DNA of 10,256 bases from Deltaproteobacteria bacterium (lineage in GTDB: Bacteria; UBA10199; DSSB01). The notes under the pieces are model-generated. The model was not told the DNA's origin. It ran no database searches and saw nothing but the letters and a program-made list of their open reading frames with translations. Shown here piece by piece: positions 1 to 6,632 of the stretch (position 1 is the first letter of the stretch; each line of letters begins with the position of its first letter). The stretch lies in the NCBI GenBank assembly GCA_021414045.1, contig JAIOPF010000344.1, positions 1-10,256 of the forward strand. The letters are read 5' to 3'. Both the position numbers and the translations under genes were made by a program.

Positions 1-1146
1 GAAGAGAAGACCGGCGATTTATATCAAGAAAAAACGATGCGAGAAGAGCTGACTGTCCGTGAGCGCAAGGACCGCCGAGATTCCTACGAAGAGGAAGGGC
101 AGGACATCGCCGAGGACACGATGATCGTTGATCCTCAGGAGCTGGATTTCCATTCGATATTCGAGGAAATCGACGTCGAGGAGCTAAGCGACATCACACG
201 TGCCATCGGGATCAGCGACGCTTCCTTAACGGGCGCCACAGCGCCGATGACTTTCTCGGATAACTCCTCTCGAGAGGGCGAAGAGAAAGAGGAGATCACC
301 GGCGATTTAATCGAGGAAAATCCTCCTGTTTTCTCTCTGGCTCCAAGTCCTACTCCGAGCCTCTCCCCAGAAACAACGCCGCCCGCCAAGGTCGTCCGTC
401 AAGGGAGGGAGTTTCTTTGGTTGCCGATCTTGATCTTGGTGTTTTTATTGAGTTTCAGTTTCTATCACTTCTTCCTTTCCAGCGCTCCAGGCGATTTGAA
501 GCTTCAATTCCAACCCGCCGACGCCAAGGTCTTCCTCGACGGTAAGCCTGTCGCCGGTTCTCCTCCGGTTTTTTTACCGAAGCTTCCTTCGCACGTCCGC
601 TATGAGCTGAAGATCGAACGCCCTGGATTCGAAACTTACCAGGCTTCGACCTATTTGTTTCCCAATAGGACTCGCTCGATCAAGGTCAACTTGAACAAGT
701 CCGCGGTGCTTCCGCTCAAGGTGACCAGCGAGCCCGAAGGCGCGACGATCTTTTTCAACGGACAATCGAGCGGAATGAAAACGCCCGCCGAATTGGACTC
801 GAAAGCGTTTTCCTATCCCGTGGTCTTGGGGCTTTCCTTGGGAGACGTTCCAACCTGGGAAAAACGCTTGGAAGCTCCTCCCCAAAGTCCGATGGAAGTT
901 TTCGCCGATCTCAAGGTTCAAATGGGGACCCTGGCGGTGACGAGTTCTCCTTCCGGGGCCCTGGTGAAAGTCGGGGACAAGACCTTGGGCAAGACCCCGC
1001 TTGGCTCCTTTCCCATGCCGGCCAACGAGACCTTCACCCTCCGCATCGAGCTGAATGGCTTTAAGCCCTACGAAAACGACGTGTCCCTGGCTCCAGGCCA
1101 AAAACTCGAAATTTACCATCCTTTGGAAAAAATTCCCTCTCGTTGA
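1..1146 (+). CDS. PEGA-repeat single-pass membrane protein, 5'-partial (possible Ser/Thr kinase C-terminus)
   Basis: The frame is open from base 1, so the gene probably starts upstream. The first in-frame ATG at 37 has no convincing ribosome binding site. Counting from that ATG: residues 1-125 are an acidic, Ser/Pro-rich linker; 126-148 form one hydrophobic membrane segment (FLWLPILILVFLL...); then come three PEGA-type repeats at about 152-220, 224-291 and 297-364, each with the pattern of short strands, a 'sP.gA.v..dg' turn and 'kTP' or 'ERPGFE/LNGFKP' loops. PEGA repeats are extracytoplasmic beta modules, often found at the C-terminus of membrane Ser/Thr kinases of the PknB type after just such a linker and TM. 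That supports a kinase, but no kinase domain lies in the window, so kinase identity is inference. The FHA-GGDEF gene directly downstream (FHA domains bind phosphothreonine) fits the same idea. Confidence 0.75.
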   Translation, partial: EEKTGDLYQEKTMREELTVRERKDRRDSYEEEGQDIAEDTMIVDPQELDFHSIFEEIDVEELSDITRAIGISDASLTGATAPMTFSDNSSREGEEKEEITGDLIEENPPVFSLAPSPTPSLSPETTPPAKVVRQGREFLWLPILILVFLLSFSFYHFFLSSAPGDLKLQFQPADAKVFLDGKPVAGSPPVFLPKLPSHVRYELKIERPGFETYQASTYLFPNRTRSIKVNLNKSAVLPLKVTSEPEGATIFFNGQSSGMKTPAELDSKAFSYPVVLGLSLGDVPTWEKRLEAPPQSPMEVFADLKVQMGTLAVTSSPSGALVKVGDKTLGKTPLGSFPMPANETFTLRIELNGFKPYENDVSLAPGQKLEIYHPLEKIPSR

Positions 1147-1172
1147 CCTGAATAATTTCCTGGGCTTATAAT
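1143..1172 (+). promoter_or_regulatory. sigma70-type promoter of the FHA-GGDEF gene
   Basis: TTGACC at 1143-1148 is followed after 18 nt by a perfect TATAAT at 1167-1172. The -35 hexamer overlaps the TGA stop of the PEGA gene. Transcription would start near 1179, giving a leader of about 34 nt to the ATG at 1213. This suggests the cyclase can be expressed independently of the gene before it. Confidence 0.65.
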
Positions 1173-1212
1173 CAATCCATCACTTCGCTCCGGAACGGGT
1201 AGAAAGGTCACC

Positions 1213-2121
1213 ATGGGGATTGAGGGCTTCAAGGACGAAACGGTCGTAACGAGCATCGGCGCCCTGGAAGGGATTTCCGAAAAAGAGCCCGCCGTCGATT
1301 TCTTGGGAGGGCCCTCGATGGGCCAGCAAATCATCCTGCTCGAGGGCGACGTCGTGGTCGGTCGCAGCAAGGATGCCAATATCGTCGTCGAGGACGAGGC
1401 CATCAGCCGATATCATTTCAAGATCAAAGTGCGCGAGAAAATCGCGACCGTCGAGGATCTCAACAGCACCAACGGAACTTATGTCAACGGGATGCGCATC
1501 AAGCAGCAGGTCCTGAAGACAAACGACAAAATCCAGATCAGCTCCGCCACCGTCCTTCGGTTTTCCTACGTGGATACCATCGACAAGAACAGCCACGAGC
1601 GTTTCTACGAGATGGCGCTTTACGATCCGGTCACCACCGCCCATACCAAAAGATATTTCCTAGATCGCGTGCAGCATGAATTCGCGCATTCCTCGCGGCG
1701 CAACCTGCCGCTCTCGTTGATCATCTTCGACCTGGATTTTTTCAAGAAGGTGAACGACACCCATGGCCATCCCGCGGGGGATTTCATCCTGCAAAAGGTG
1801 TCCGAGACGACGAAGGGGATGATTCGGCGCGAGGATATTTTCGCGCGTTACGGAGGGGAAGAGTTCGTCGTCCTGATGCGCGACACCGAGGAGGACGATG
1901 CGGTGGCCTTGGCCGACCGGCTGCGCAAGAAGATCGCGACCTCGGAATACGCCTTCGAGTCCAAACGCATCCCCGTGACGGTCAGCATCGGGGTCGCCTG
2001 CGTCAAGGACTCCAATTTCAAGACCTACGACGAGCTGATCCGGGCCGCCGACGAGTACCTTTATTTTTCCAAGTCCAACGGGCGCAATCGCGTTTCGGCG
2101 AAGGCTTTGCTCACTTCTTGA
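1213..2121 (+). CDS. FHA domain-containing diguanylate cyclase (GGDEF)
   Basis: Predicted cytoplasmic enzyme joining two GTP into cyclic di-GMP. An N-terminal stretch of about 35 residues precedes an FHA domain at about 40-118, with the signature GRS (50-52), the SRYHF strand (65-69) and NSTNGTYVNG (84-93). FHA domains bind phosphothreonine peptides. A GGDEF domain follows at about 135-300: the FDLDFFKKVND metal and nucleotide loop (172-182), and active-site GGEEF (214-218), a catalytically competent variant. RRED at 205-208 lies exactly five residues before GGEEF and matches the RxxD product-inhibition I-site. There are no membrane segments. The ATG is well supported by AGAAAGG at 1201-1207. 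The last 11 bp overlap the convergent response regulator gene. A likely reading is a cyclase recruited by Ser/Thr phosphorylation, possibly by the upstream PEGA protein if that is a kinase; this partner assignment is inference. Confidence 0.93.
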   Translation: MGIEGFKDETVVTSIGALEGISEKEPAVDFLGGPSMGQQIILLEGDVVVGRSKDANIVVEDEAISRYHFKIKVREKIATVEDLNSTNGTYVNGMRIKQQVLKTNDKIQISSATVLRFSYVDTIDKNSHERFYEMALYDPVTTAHTKRYFLDRVQHEFAHSSRRNLPLSLIIFDLDFFKKVNDTHGHPAGDFILQKVSETTKGMIRREDIFARYGGEEFVVLMRDTEEDDAVALADRLRKKIATSEYAFESKRIPVTVSIGVACVKDSNFKTYDELIRAADEYLYFSKSNGRNRVSAKALLTS

Positions 2122-2722
2122 TGAACATTTTTTTGACGAATTTTTTCAGGGATTCGATTTGTTGGGTGAGGTGCTCGAGCGCGGAACCGTCGTGTGCTTG
2201 ACCCGACCTCGAAGCCTTCCCGTTTTTTCCGTTTTTCAATTTTTTAACGCGCCGGTCGATGGCGGCGACTTCGCCCAAGACCTTCTTGGCATGCTCCTTT
2301 TGATCGTCGATATGCCGGCGAATTTCCTTCCGCTTGTTTTTTTGGTGGCTGCGGTGCTTGACAATGGCGCGCTTGAGAATGGTGGGAAGGGCTTCGAGCG
2401 CCTCTCGGGTCTTGACGATGTAGTCTTCGGCTCCGGACTGGATGGATTTGGCGGCGATTTTTTCGTCTCCTTGCCCGGTGATGATGACGAGGGGAATCGC
2501 GGGGGCCCTGCGGCTCAATTCGCGGATGTGGGTGTCGCCGTCGACTTCGGGTAGGTAGTAGTCGCTAAGGATCAAGTCGAAAGTTTTCGATTCCAGGACG
2601 TGATAGGATTCTTTCGCGCTCGCCGCGATTTGGAGCTGAATTTTTCCGAAGCCCTTTTTCAGGGAGCGTTCGATCAATTCAGCGTGATCGTCATTGTCTT
2701 CAATGAGCAGGATTCGAATCAT
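2111..2722 (-). CDS. Stand-alone response regulator (receiver domain) with basic coiled-coil tail
   Basis: Residues 1-122 are a canonical CheY-like receiver: acidic pair E8/D9, phospho-acceptor D54 (LILSDYYLPEVDG), switch T82 (IITG) and invariant K104 (DYIVKT), so it should be phosphorylatable. Residues about 122-165 are strongly basic and probably helical (HRSHQKNKRKEIRRH...). A Lys/Gly/Asn-rich linker follows (KNGKNGKASRSG), then a final helix at 180-203 rich in Lys. No known output domain (HTH, GGDEF, HD-GYP) is present. No histidine kinase lies in the window. The ATG is preceded by GGGAG with a short spacer of 3 nt. The gene converges on the FHA-GGDEF gene and shares 11 bp with it. Output is unknown: the tail may mediate protein or nucleic acid contacts, or the protein may be a phosphorelay intermediate. 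Confidence 0.88.
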   Translation of the reverse strand: MIRILLIEDNDDHAELIERSLKKGFGKIQLQIAASAKESYHVLESKTFDLILSDYYLPEVDGDTHIRELSRRAPAIPLVIITGQGDEKIAAKSIQSGAEDYIVKTREALEALPTILKRAIVKHRSHQKNKRKEIRRHIDDQKEHAKKVLGEVAAIDRRVKKLKNGKNGKASRSGQAHDGSALEHLTQQIESLKKFVKKMFIKK

Positions 2723-2753
2723 GGGCTCCCGTGGTTTTAGGGCTTAACCTGAT

Positions 2754-2783
2754 AGTTTAGGGGAGTATCCCGAGCCCAGTCAA
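2754..2783 (-). promoter_or_regulatory. Possible sigma70-type promoter of the response regulator gene
   Basis: On the minus strand TTGACT (2778-2783) is followed after 18 nt by TAAACT (2754-2759), matching the consensus at five of six and four of six positions. It would place the transcript start about 25 nt before the ATG at 2722. The rest of the 218-bp gap to fur (2784-2914) contains no gene that I can support. Confidence 0.4.
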
Positions 2784-2914
2784 AAGCATTTTTCGTCCAA
2801 GGCATAATATTGTATCGAATTCGCGGGAGGCGGAGCTAGGCAAGGCGCGGCCTGACGGCCTAGGTAGGTTCAGAAAGACCTATTGACGCTGGAAGCGCGG
2901 GGATGTTACTGATT

Positions 2915-2929
2915 TGAAAGTAGTTTTCA
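2915..2929 (+). promoter_or_regulatory. Fur-box-like operator upstream of fur-feoAB
   Basis: TGAAAGTAGTTTTCA has the form TGAAA-N5-TTTCA, a 15-bp imperfect inverted repeat with five perfect bases in each arm. The same pattern occurs at 6468-6482 and 6596-6610, upstream of apbE and the porin gene. Its length and TGA...TCA ends resemble the classical Fur box (TGATAAT-N-ATTATCA). It ends 11 nt before the fur ATG at 2941, just upstream of its ribosome binding site, so a bound repressor would block transcription: autoregulation of fur with feoAB. A TTGACG at 2883-2888 could be a -35 element, but I see no good -10 at the right distance. Confidence 0.6.
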
Positions 2930-2940
2930 TTGGAGATCGT

Positions 2941-3369
2941 ATGGTCCAGGAGCCCCTCGAAGTCCTCAATCGTTACTTGACCGAACATGGCATGAAGCAC
3001 ACGCGTCAGCGCGAGATCATCGTCGAAGAGTTCTTCAAGTCGAACAAGCATCTCCAGATCGAGGAGCTGCTCAATCAAGTAAAAAAGGTTGAGCCCTCGA
3101 TTGGTTACGTGACGGTCTACCGAACCCTGATGTTGCTCAAAGAATGCGGTTTGGCCCATCAGCGCCACTTTGGCGAAGGGAAATCGCTCTTCGAGAAGGC
3201 CGGCGACCATCATGACCACATGATTTGCATCAAGTGCGGCAGCATCCACGAATTCGAGGACGATCGTATCGAAAAGCTTCAGGACCAGATCGCCAAGCGC
3301 ATCAATTTTAAAATCGTCAGCCATCGTCACGAAGTCTACGGCTGCTGCAGCCGATGCCAGAACGAGTAA
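2941..3369 (+). CDS. fur: Ferric uptake regulator (Fur family)
   Basis: Metal-responsive dimeric repressor, 142 aa. The winged helix (about 1-80) includes TRQRE (21-25) and the recognition helix region GYVTVYRTLMLL (56-66). The C-terminal half has the metal-binding signature HHDHMICIKCG (90-100), acidic EFED (104-107) and HRHE (128-131). C96/C99 with C136/C139 form two CxxC pairs typical of structural zinc. The pattern agrees with true Fur; Zur and PerR are the alternatives, but feoA starts 9 bp after its stop, which favours iron. I chose ATG 2941 because GGAGA (2932-2936) precedes it at good spacing. A TTG at 2914 would add nine residues unlike Fur N-termini and would place the operator inside the coding region. 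Likely co-transcribed with feoAB and self-repressed. Confidence 0.93.
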   Translation: MVQEPLEVLNRYLTEHGMKHTRQREIIVEEFFKSNKHLQIEELLNQVKKVEPSIGYVTVYRTLMLLKECGLAHQRHFGEGKSLFEKAGDHHDHMICIKCGSIHEFEDDRIEKLQDQIAKRINFKIVSHRHEVYGCCSRCQNE

Positions 3370-3378
3370 GGAATTTTC

Positions 3379-3639
3379 ATGACCGGACGTGAAAGCCCCC
3401 CAGATACCCCCCTTTGCCTAGGTGAGATGCACCGGGGGCAGGGTGGATACATCTGCAGGGTCGAAGGTCCGGAAGCCACGGTCCGGCGTCTGCTTGAAAT
3501 GGGAATGGTCGAAGAGGCTTACGTTGAAATCGTCCACGAAGCCCCTTTTGGCCGCGATCCGGTCGCGGTGCGCGTGCGCGGCGGTCTGCTGGCCCTTCGG
3601 CGGCAAGAGGCGGCCTGCGTGACGATTCGGAAGGCTTGA
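3379..3639 (+). CDS. feoA: FeoA, ferrous iron transport accessory protein
   Basis: Small cytoplasmic protein of 86 aa with the SH3-like FeoA fold, needed for FeoB-mediated Fe(II) import. Core family pattern: RRLLEMGMVEEAYVEIVHEAP (36-56), then DPVAVRVRGGLLALRRQEA (60-78), ending in a beta strand (CVTIRKA). The first 15 or so residues (Pro-rich) extend beyond the usual start. An in-frame ATG at 3427 exists, but ATG 3379 has a clear AAGGAA (3368-3373) that overlaps the fur stop codon, so it is preferred. It lies 9 bp after fur and abuts or overlaps feoB, so one operon is likely. Confidence 0.93.
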   Translation: MTGRESPPDTPLCLGEMHRGQGGYICRVEGPEATVRRLLEMGMVEEAYVEIVHEAPFGRDPVAVRVRGGLLALRRQEAACVTIRKA

Positions 3640-3644
3640 TTGAC

Positions 3645-5555
3645 GTGAGCGCCTCACCAACGACTTTTCTTCAACCCTACATCGCCTTGGTCGGTTCTCC
3701 GAACTCCGGGAAAACCAGCCTATTCAATGCCCTGACTGGCGGTCGCCAGCGCGTCGGCAACTATCCCGGGGTGACCGTCGAACGCAAAGAGGGGAATATC
3801 GAAGTTCCGGGCGGGCATCGTCTAAAAATTCTCGATTTGCCCGGCACCTATACTCTTGACGCGAATACCCTCGACGAAGCAGTCACTCGAGATGTCCTGC
3901 TTACCCGAAAAATCGAAGGCGCGCCGCCGGATCTCCTCGTCGCGGTCGCGGATGCCACCAATCTCGAACGTAGCCTAGGCTTGGTCCTCGAATTGAAAGA
4001 GCTCGGTTTCCCGATGGTTTTGGTCCTGAACATGATGGATCTGGCGCGGCGCCGCGGCCTGAACATCGATCTCGAGATTTTGACCCATGAGATCGGCATG
4101 CCGGTTTTTCCCGTTGTCGCCGTGAAAAAGGAAGGACTCGACGCTTTGCTCGAAGAGGTGGTCCGGCGCGTCGGCCACGGTCGTCATCCGCCGCAGCCTT
4201 CCTTTCCCGAATCGACTTGGACTTTGCCGAAGCATTCGGCCCAGGAGGTTCGCGCCCGTTTTCGCGAGGTGGACCGAATTTTGAAGCAAGCGAAGGTCGG
4301 CGCCTTGAAGCCCGCGAAATGGACCGATCGCATCGATCGCGTGGTGCTGCATCCTTTGTGGGGTTCTTTGTTATTGGTGGCGATTCTCGCTTTCGTCTTT
4401 CAGAGCATTTTCAATTGGGCAAGCTATCCGATGGACCTCATCGAGAAGGGGATAGGGTTCGTCTCGGAAATCCTTCGGCACCATCTTCCTGGCGGCATTC
4501 TTCAGAGCCTGCTGGTCGACGGGATACTGGCTGGAGTCGGATCCGTCGTGGTTTTTTTGCCGCAGATCTTGTTGATCTTCTTTTTCATCTTATTGCTGGA
4601 GGATTCGGGCTACATGGCCCGCGCCGCTTTTTTGATGGACCGGCAGATGGGCAGGGTGGGCCTGCACGGGCGCGCCTTCATTCCCCTGCTCAGCTCCTTT
4701 GCCTGCGCGATTCCCGGAATCATGGCCGCTCGCACCATCGAAAATCCCCGCGACCGGCTGACGACCATCCTGATCGCTCCGCTGATGGCTTGTTCCGCCC
4801 GCTTGCCCGTCTATACGCTCTTGATCTCGGCCTTCATTCCCAACCAGGTCGTGTGGGGGCCGATTCGCTTGCAGGGGCTCGTCATGCTGGGGCTCTATTT
4901 TCTCGGCGTGGTGATGGCATTGATCATGGCCTGGGTGATGAAAAAGACGGTATTCCGCGGCCCGACGCCGACCTTCATGCTCGAGATGCCGACCTACAAG
5001 TGGCCCAACCTACGAAACGTCGTCATCGGGATGCTCGAAAGGGCGCGCCTTTTTCTGAAACGAGCCGGCACCGTGATTTTGGCGGTGTCGGTGGTAATCT
5101 GGTTTTTGTCGAGCTATCCCAAGCCTCCCGCGGATGCTCCGGTTGGAAGATCGGCGATCACTTACAGTCTGGCGGGCCGCATCGGCAAGTTCGTCGAACC
5201 CGCGATCCGTCCGATAGGGTTCGATTGGTCGATAGGCATAGGCCTGATCACCGGAATGGCGGCGCGGGAAGTGATCGTAGGAACTTTGGCCACCGTCTAT
5301 TCCGTGGAAGACAATGGCAAGTCCTTGAACAGCGATGATTTGGGAAAAATTTTGCAGAAGCGTTGGAGCCTGGCGACGGCCTTGAGCTTGTTGGTCTATT
5401 TCGTCTTCGCCATGCAATGCATGTCGACGCTGGCCGTGGTTCGACGCGAGACCAACTCTTGGCGCTGGCCGACGGTGCTATTCCTTTATCTCACGGCTTT
5501 GGCCTATGGGGCCTCTTTCATCACTTATCATGTCACGCTTCACTTTACCGGTTGA
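3645..5555 (+). CDS. feoB: FeoB, ferrous iron transporter with N-terminal GTPase
   Basis: Inner-membrane Fe(II) importer, 636 aa from GTG 3645. The N-terminal G domain has G1 GSPNSGKTS (17-25), the switch region NYPGVTVE (39-46), G3 DLPGTY (64-69) and G4 NMMD (129-132); the G5 loop is degenerate (VVAVKKEG). The membrane part starts near residue 237 and carries the two Gate signatures: a Cys in SSFACAIPGIMAAR (350-363) and MACSARLPVY (381-390), followed by MAAREVIVG (538-546). It lacks the long C-terminal cytoplasmic extension of the 773-aa E. coli protein. A TTG at 3636 overlaps the feoA stop by 4 bp, but GGAAGG (3629-3634) is only 1 nt from it and 10 nt from the GTG, so GTG is preferred. No feoC is seen. 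The 3' end overlaps apbE by 16 bp on the opposite strand. Confidence 0.95.
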   Translation: MSASPTTFLQPYIALVGSPNSGKTSLFNALTGGRQRVGNYPGVTVERKEGNIEVPGGHRLKILDLPGTYTLDANTLDEAVTRDVLLTRKIEGAPPDLLVAVADATNLERSLGLVLELKELGFPMVLVLNMMDLARRRGLNIDLEILTHEIGMPVFPVVAVKKEGLDALLEEVVRRVGHGRHPPQPSFPESTWTLPKHSAQEVRARFREVDRILKQAKVGALKPAKWTDRIDRVVLHPLWGSLLLVAILAFVFQSIFNWASYPMDLIEKGIGFVSEILRHHLPGGILQSLLVDGILAGVGSVVVFLPQILLIFFFILLLEDSGYMARAAFLMDRQMGRVGLHGRAFIPLLSSFACAIPGIMAARTIENPRDRLTTILIAPLMACSARLPVYTLLISAFIPNQVVWGPIRLQGLVMLGLYFLGVVMALIMAWVMKKTVFRGPTPTFMLEMPTYKWPNLRNVVIGMLERARLFLKRAGTVILAVSVVIWFLSSYPKPPADAPVGRSAITYSLAGRIGKFVEPAIRPIGFDWSIGIGLITGMAAREVIVGTLATVYSVEDNGKSLNSDDLGKILQKRWSLATALSLLVYFVFAMQCMSTLAVVRRETNSWRWPTVLFLYLTALAYGASFITYHVTLHFTG

Positions 5556-6445
5556 GCCGCCGGCGTCGCGGCGCCGGCGGGGTAAGTCCTCGTCGCCCCA
5601 TCGGGGTCCGTCCAGATCATCGAGATACCCGGAAATTTAGCCAGGTATTCGCGGCTTTTCTCCTCTCCCAGCACGAAAAATCCGGTGTCCAAGGCGTCGG
5701 CGGTGGTCAGATCCGGCGCCCGCACCGTGACGCTGCCGCGGCGATCGATGGTTTTTCGCGTCCTGGGATCGAGAATATGGTGTCCCTGTTCGTAGAGACC
5801 TGAGGTTGACCAGGATTCGTCATGGATTTCCACCACGGATGTCGTGATTCCTGGCGAGGCCTCTGGGACTTGAATGGCGATTTTCCAGGGGCCGCCCACC
5901 GCTCTAAGATGGCCTCCGGCATCGATGAGGACTTCAGGGAATCCTTGTCCCTTCAAATATTCGACCATCTGGTCGATGATCCAGCCCTTGCCGATGGCGC
6001 CCACGCCGATTCGGGTATCTTTTCTCTCCAACTTGCCACGCGGCGGGGATTCAAGAGTTTCAATTTCTCCGGAAGCTCCTTTCGGAGTCAGCGAAGCGAA
6101 GCGCAGATCGAAGGCCCTATCGGTGGCGCGACTGTAAAATTCGGCGCGACGCAGGAGGTCCAGCGTTCCTTGGCTTAAGGGGCAAAGGGCTTTCCCGGCC
6201 CTTTGGTTCAAGCAGCTCACCTGGGAGTCCTTTTGGTATTCGCTGATCTCGCTCTCGATTTTTTGGGCCAAGGCGTAGGCGCCGTCGCCGGCGCCGATGG
6301 CGGCGCTTTTTTGTTTCGCGGGACATCGGATGCTGAGATTCACCGGGATGTGCCCCATCATCAGGCGCGAACGGGTGAGGGTGATTTCACGGGGGACGCA
6401 ACCGCACAAGGCGATCAGGCAAACACAGGCGAGTAGGGCACGCAT
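5540..6445 (-). CDS. apbE: FAD:protein FMN transferase (ApbE), lipoprotein
   Basis: Mg-dependent enzyme that moves FMN from FAD onto a Thr or Ser of exported flavoproteins by a phosphoester bond. The 301-aa protein has a short signal peptide with a lipobox (LCGC, Cys16), so it should be anchored on the outer face of the inner membrane or to the outer membrane. Family motifs: LMMGHIPVNL (28-37), GAIGKGWIIDQM (149-160), LIDAGGHLRAVGG (173-185), STSGLYEQ (213-220), HHILDPRTRK (222-231) and TTADALDTGFFVLG (247-260), where D250 and T254 match the metal ligands. Divergences: His follows MMG where Thr is usual, and His179 replaces the common Asp in GGD. ATG 6445 gives a full lipoprotein signal, but no Shine-Dalgarno is evident. 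Its likely substrate is the FMN-binding protein at 8206-8757. A Fur-like box lies 22 nt upstream. Confidence 0.93.
   Translation of the reverse strand: MRALLACVCLIALCGCVPREITLTRSRLMMGHIPVNLSIRCPAKQKSAAIGAGDGAYALAQKIESEISEYQKDSQVSCLNQRAGKALCPLSQGTLDLLRRAEFYSRATDRAFDLRFASLTPKGASGEIETLESPPRGKLERKDTRIGVGAIGKGWIIDQMVEYLKGQGFPEVLIDAGGHLRAVGGPWKIAIQVPEASPGITTSVVEIHDESWSTSGLYEQGHHILDPRTRKTIDRRGSVTVRAPDLTTADALDTGFFVLGEEKSREYLAKFPGISMIWTDPDGATRTYPAGAATPAAQPVK
5557..5580. other. Strong GC-rich hairpin just after feoB, inside the apbE 3' end
   Basis: CCGCCGGCG (5557-5565) and CGCCGGCGG (5572-5580) form a perfect 9-bp stem with a 6-nt loop, starting one base after the feoB stop. No T-tract follows on either strand, so it is not a standard intrinsic terminator. 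It also encodes part of the Ala/Pro-rich C-terminus of ApbE. It may stabilise the feoB 3' end or slow converging polymerases; this is inference. Confidence 0.5.
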
Positions 6446-6467
6446 GAAGGTGGCGGCCTAGCTTAGT

Positions 6468-6482
6468 TGAAATATAATTTCA
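6468..6482 (-). promoter_or_regulatory. Fur-box-like operator over the apbE promoter
   Basis: TGAAATATAATTTCA is a 15-bp inverted repeat with six perfect bases per arm (seven if the flanking T and A are counted, 6467-6483), of the form TGAAA-N5-TTTCA. It lies 22 nt from the apbE start codon. A -10-like TATATT on the minus strand (6471-6476) falls within it; no good -35 was found. Binding of a repressor here would shut off apbE. Confidence 0.6.
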
Positions 6483-6590
6483 ATAAATCTTCCCCGGTTA
6501 TTTCCTTTTTCCAATTATCGCCATATTTAGTCAGTATTTTAACGAATATCACTTGACGCTCCGGAGAAGGTTCAGTAATCCACCATTCGT

Positions 6591-6596
6591 TATAAT
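6591..6596 (+). promoter_or_regulatory. -10 element (TATAAT) of the porin gene promoter
   Basis: A perfect TATAAT overlaps the first base of the operator at 6596-6610. No convincing -35 is found 16-18 nt upstream (AAGGTTCA region), so the promoter may be weak or depend on other contacts. The predicted leader is about 30 nt. Confidence 0.5.
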
Positions 6597-6610
6597 GAAA
6601 GTTACTTTCA
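6596..6610 (+). promoter_or_regulatory. Fur-box-like operator upstream of the porin gene
   Basis: TGAAAGTTACTTTCA is a perfect 7-1-7 inverted repeat. It agrees with the classical Fur box TGATAAT-N-ATTATCA at 10 of 14 arm positions. It abuts the -10 hexamer and ends 22 nt before the porin ATG, the same distance as the matching box before apbE. The match with the boxes at 2915 and 6468 supports a common regulator, most simply the Fur encoded at 2941-3369. Confidence 0.65.
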
Positions 6611-6632
6611 ATAATAGATTTGGAGGCAGGAG

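Noticed and set aside
2803..2808. CATAAT as a -10 element for fur.
   Set aside because: No -35 hexamer at suitable spacing, and it lies over 100 bp before the start.
2845..2885. Small hairpins (GGCC-tgac-GGCC and TAGGT...ACCTA) upstream of fur as a riboswitch or terminator.
   Set aside because: Stems of only 4-5 bp with no supporting tract; likely chance in GC-rich DNA.
2914..2940. TTG start at 2914 giving Fur nine extra residues.
   Set aside because: ATG 2941 has a better-spaced GGAGA and gives a normal Fur N-terminus; the extension would make the operator coding.
4217..5338. Long open frame in a second frame over feoB.
   Set aside because: feoB carries clear GTPase and Gate motifs in its own frame; the alternative has low-complexity Arg/Gly/Ser/Asp-rich sequence typical of a GC-rich shadow.
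6553..6558. TTGACG as the -35 of the porin promoter, also seen as TTGACGCT at 2883 before fur.
   Set aside because: The distance to TATAAT at 6591 is 32 nt, too long for sigma70, and the distances to the two operators differ (26 and 37 nt). The shared octamer may be chance.
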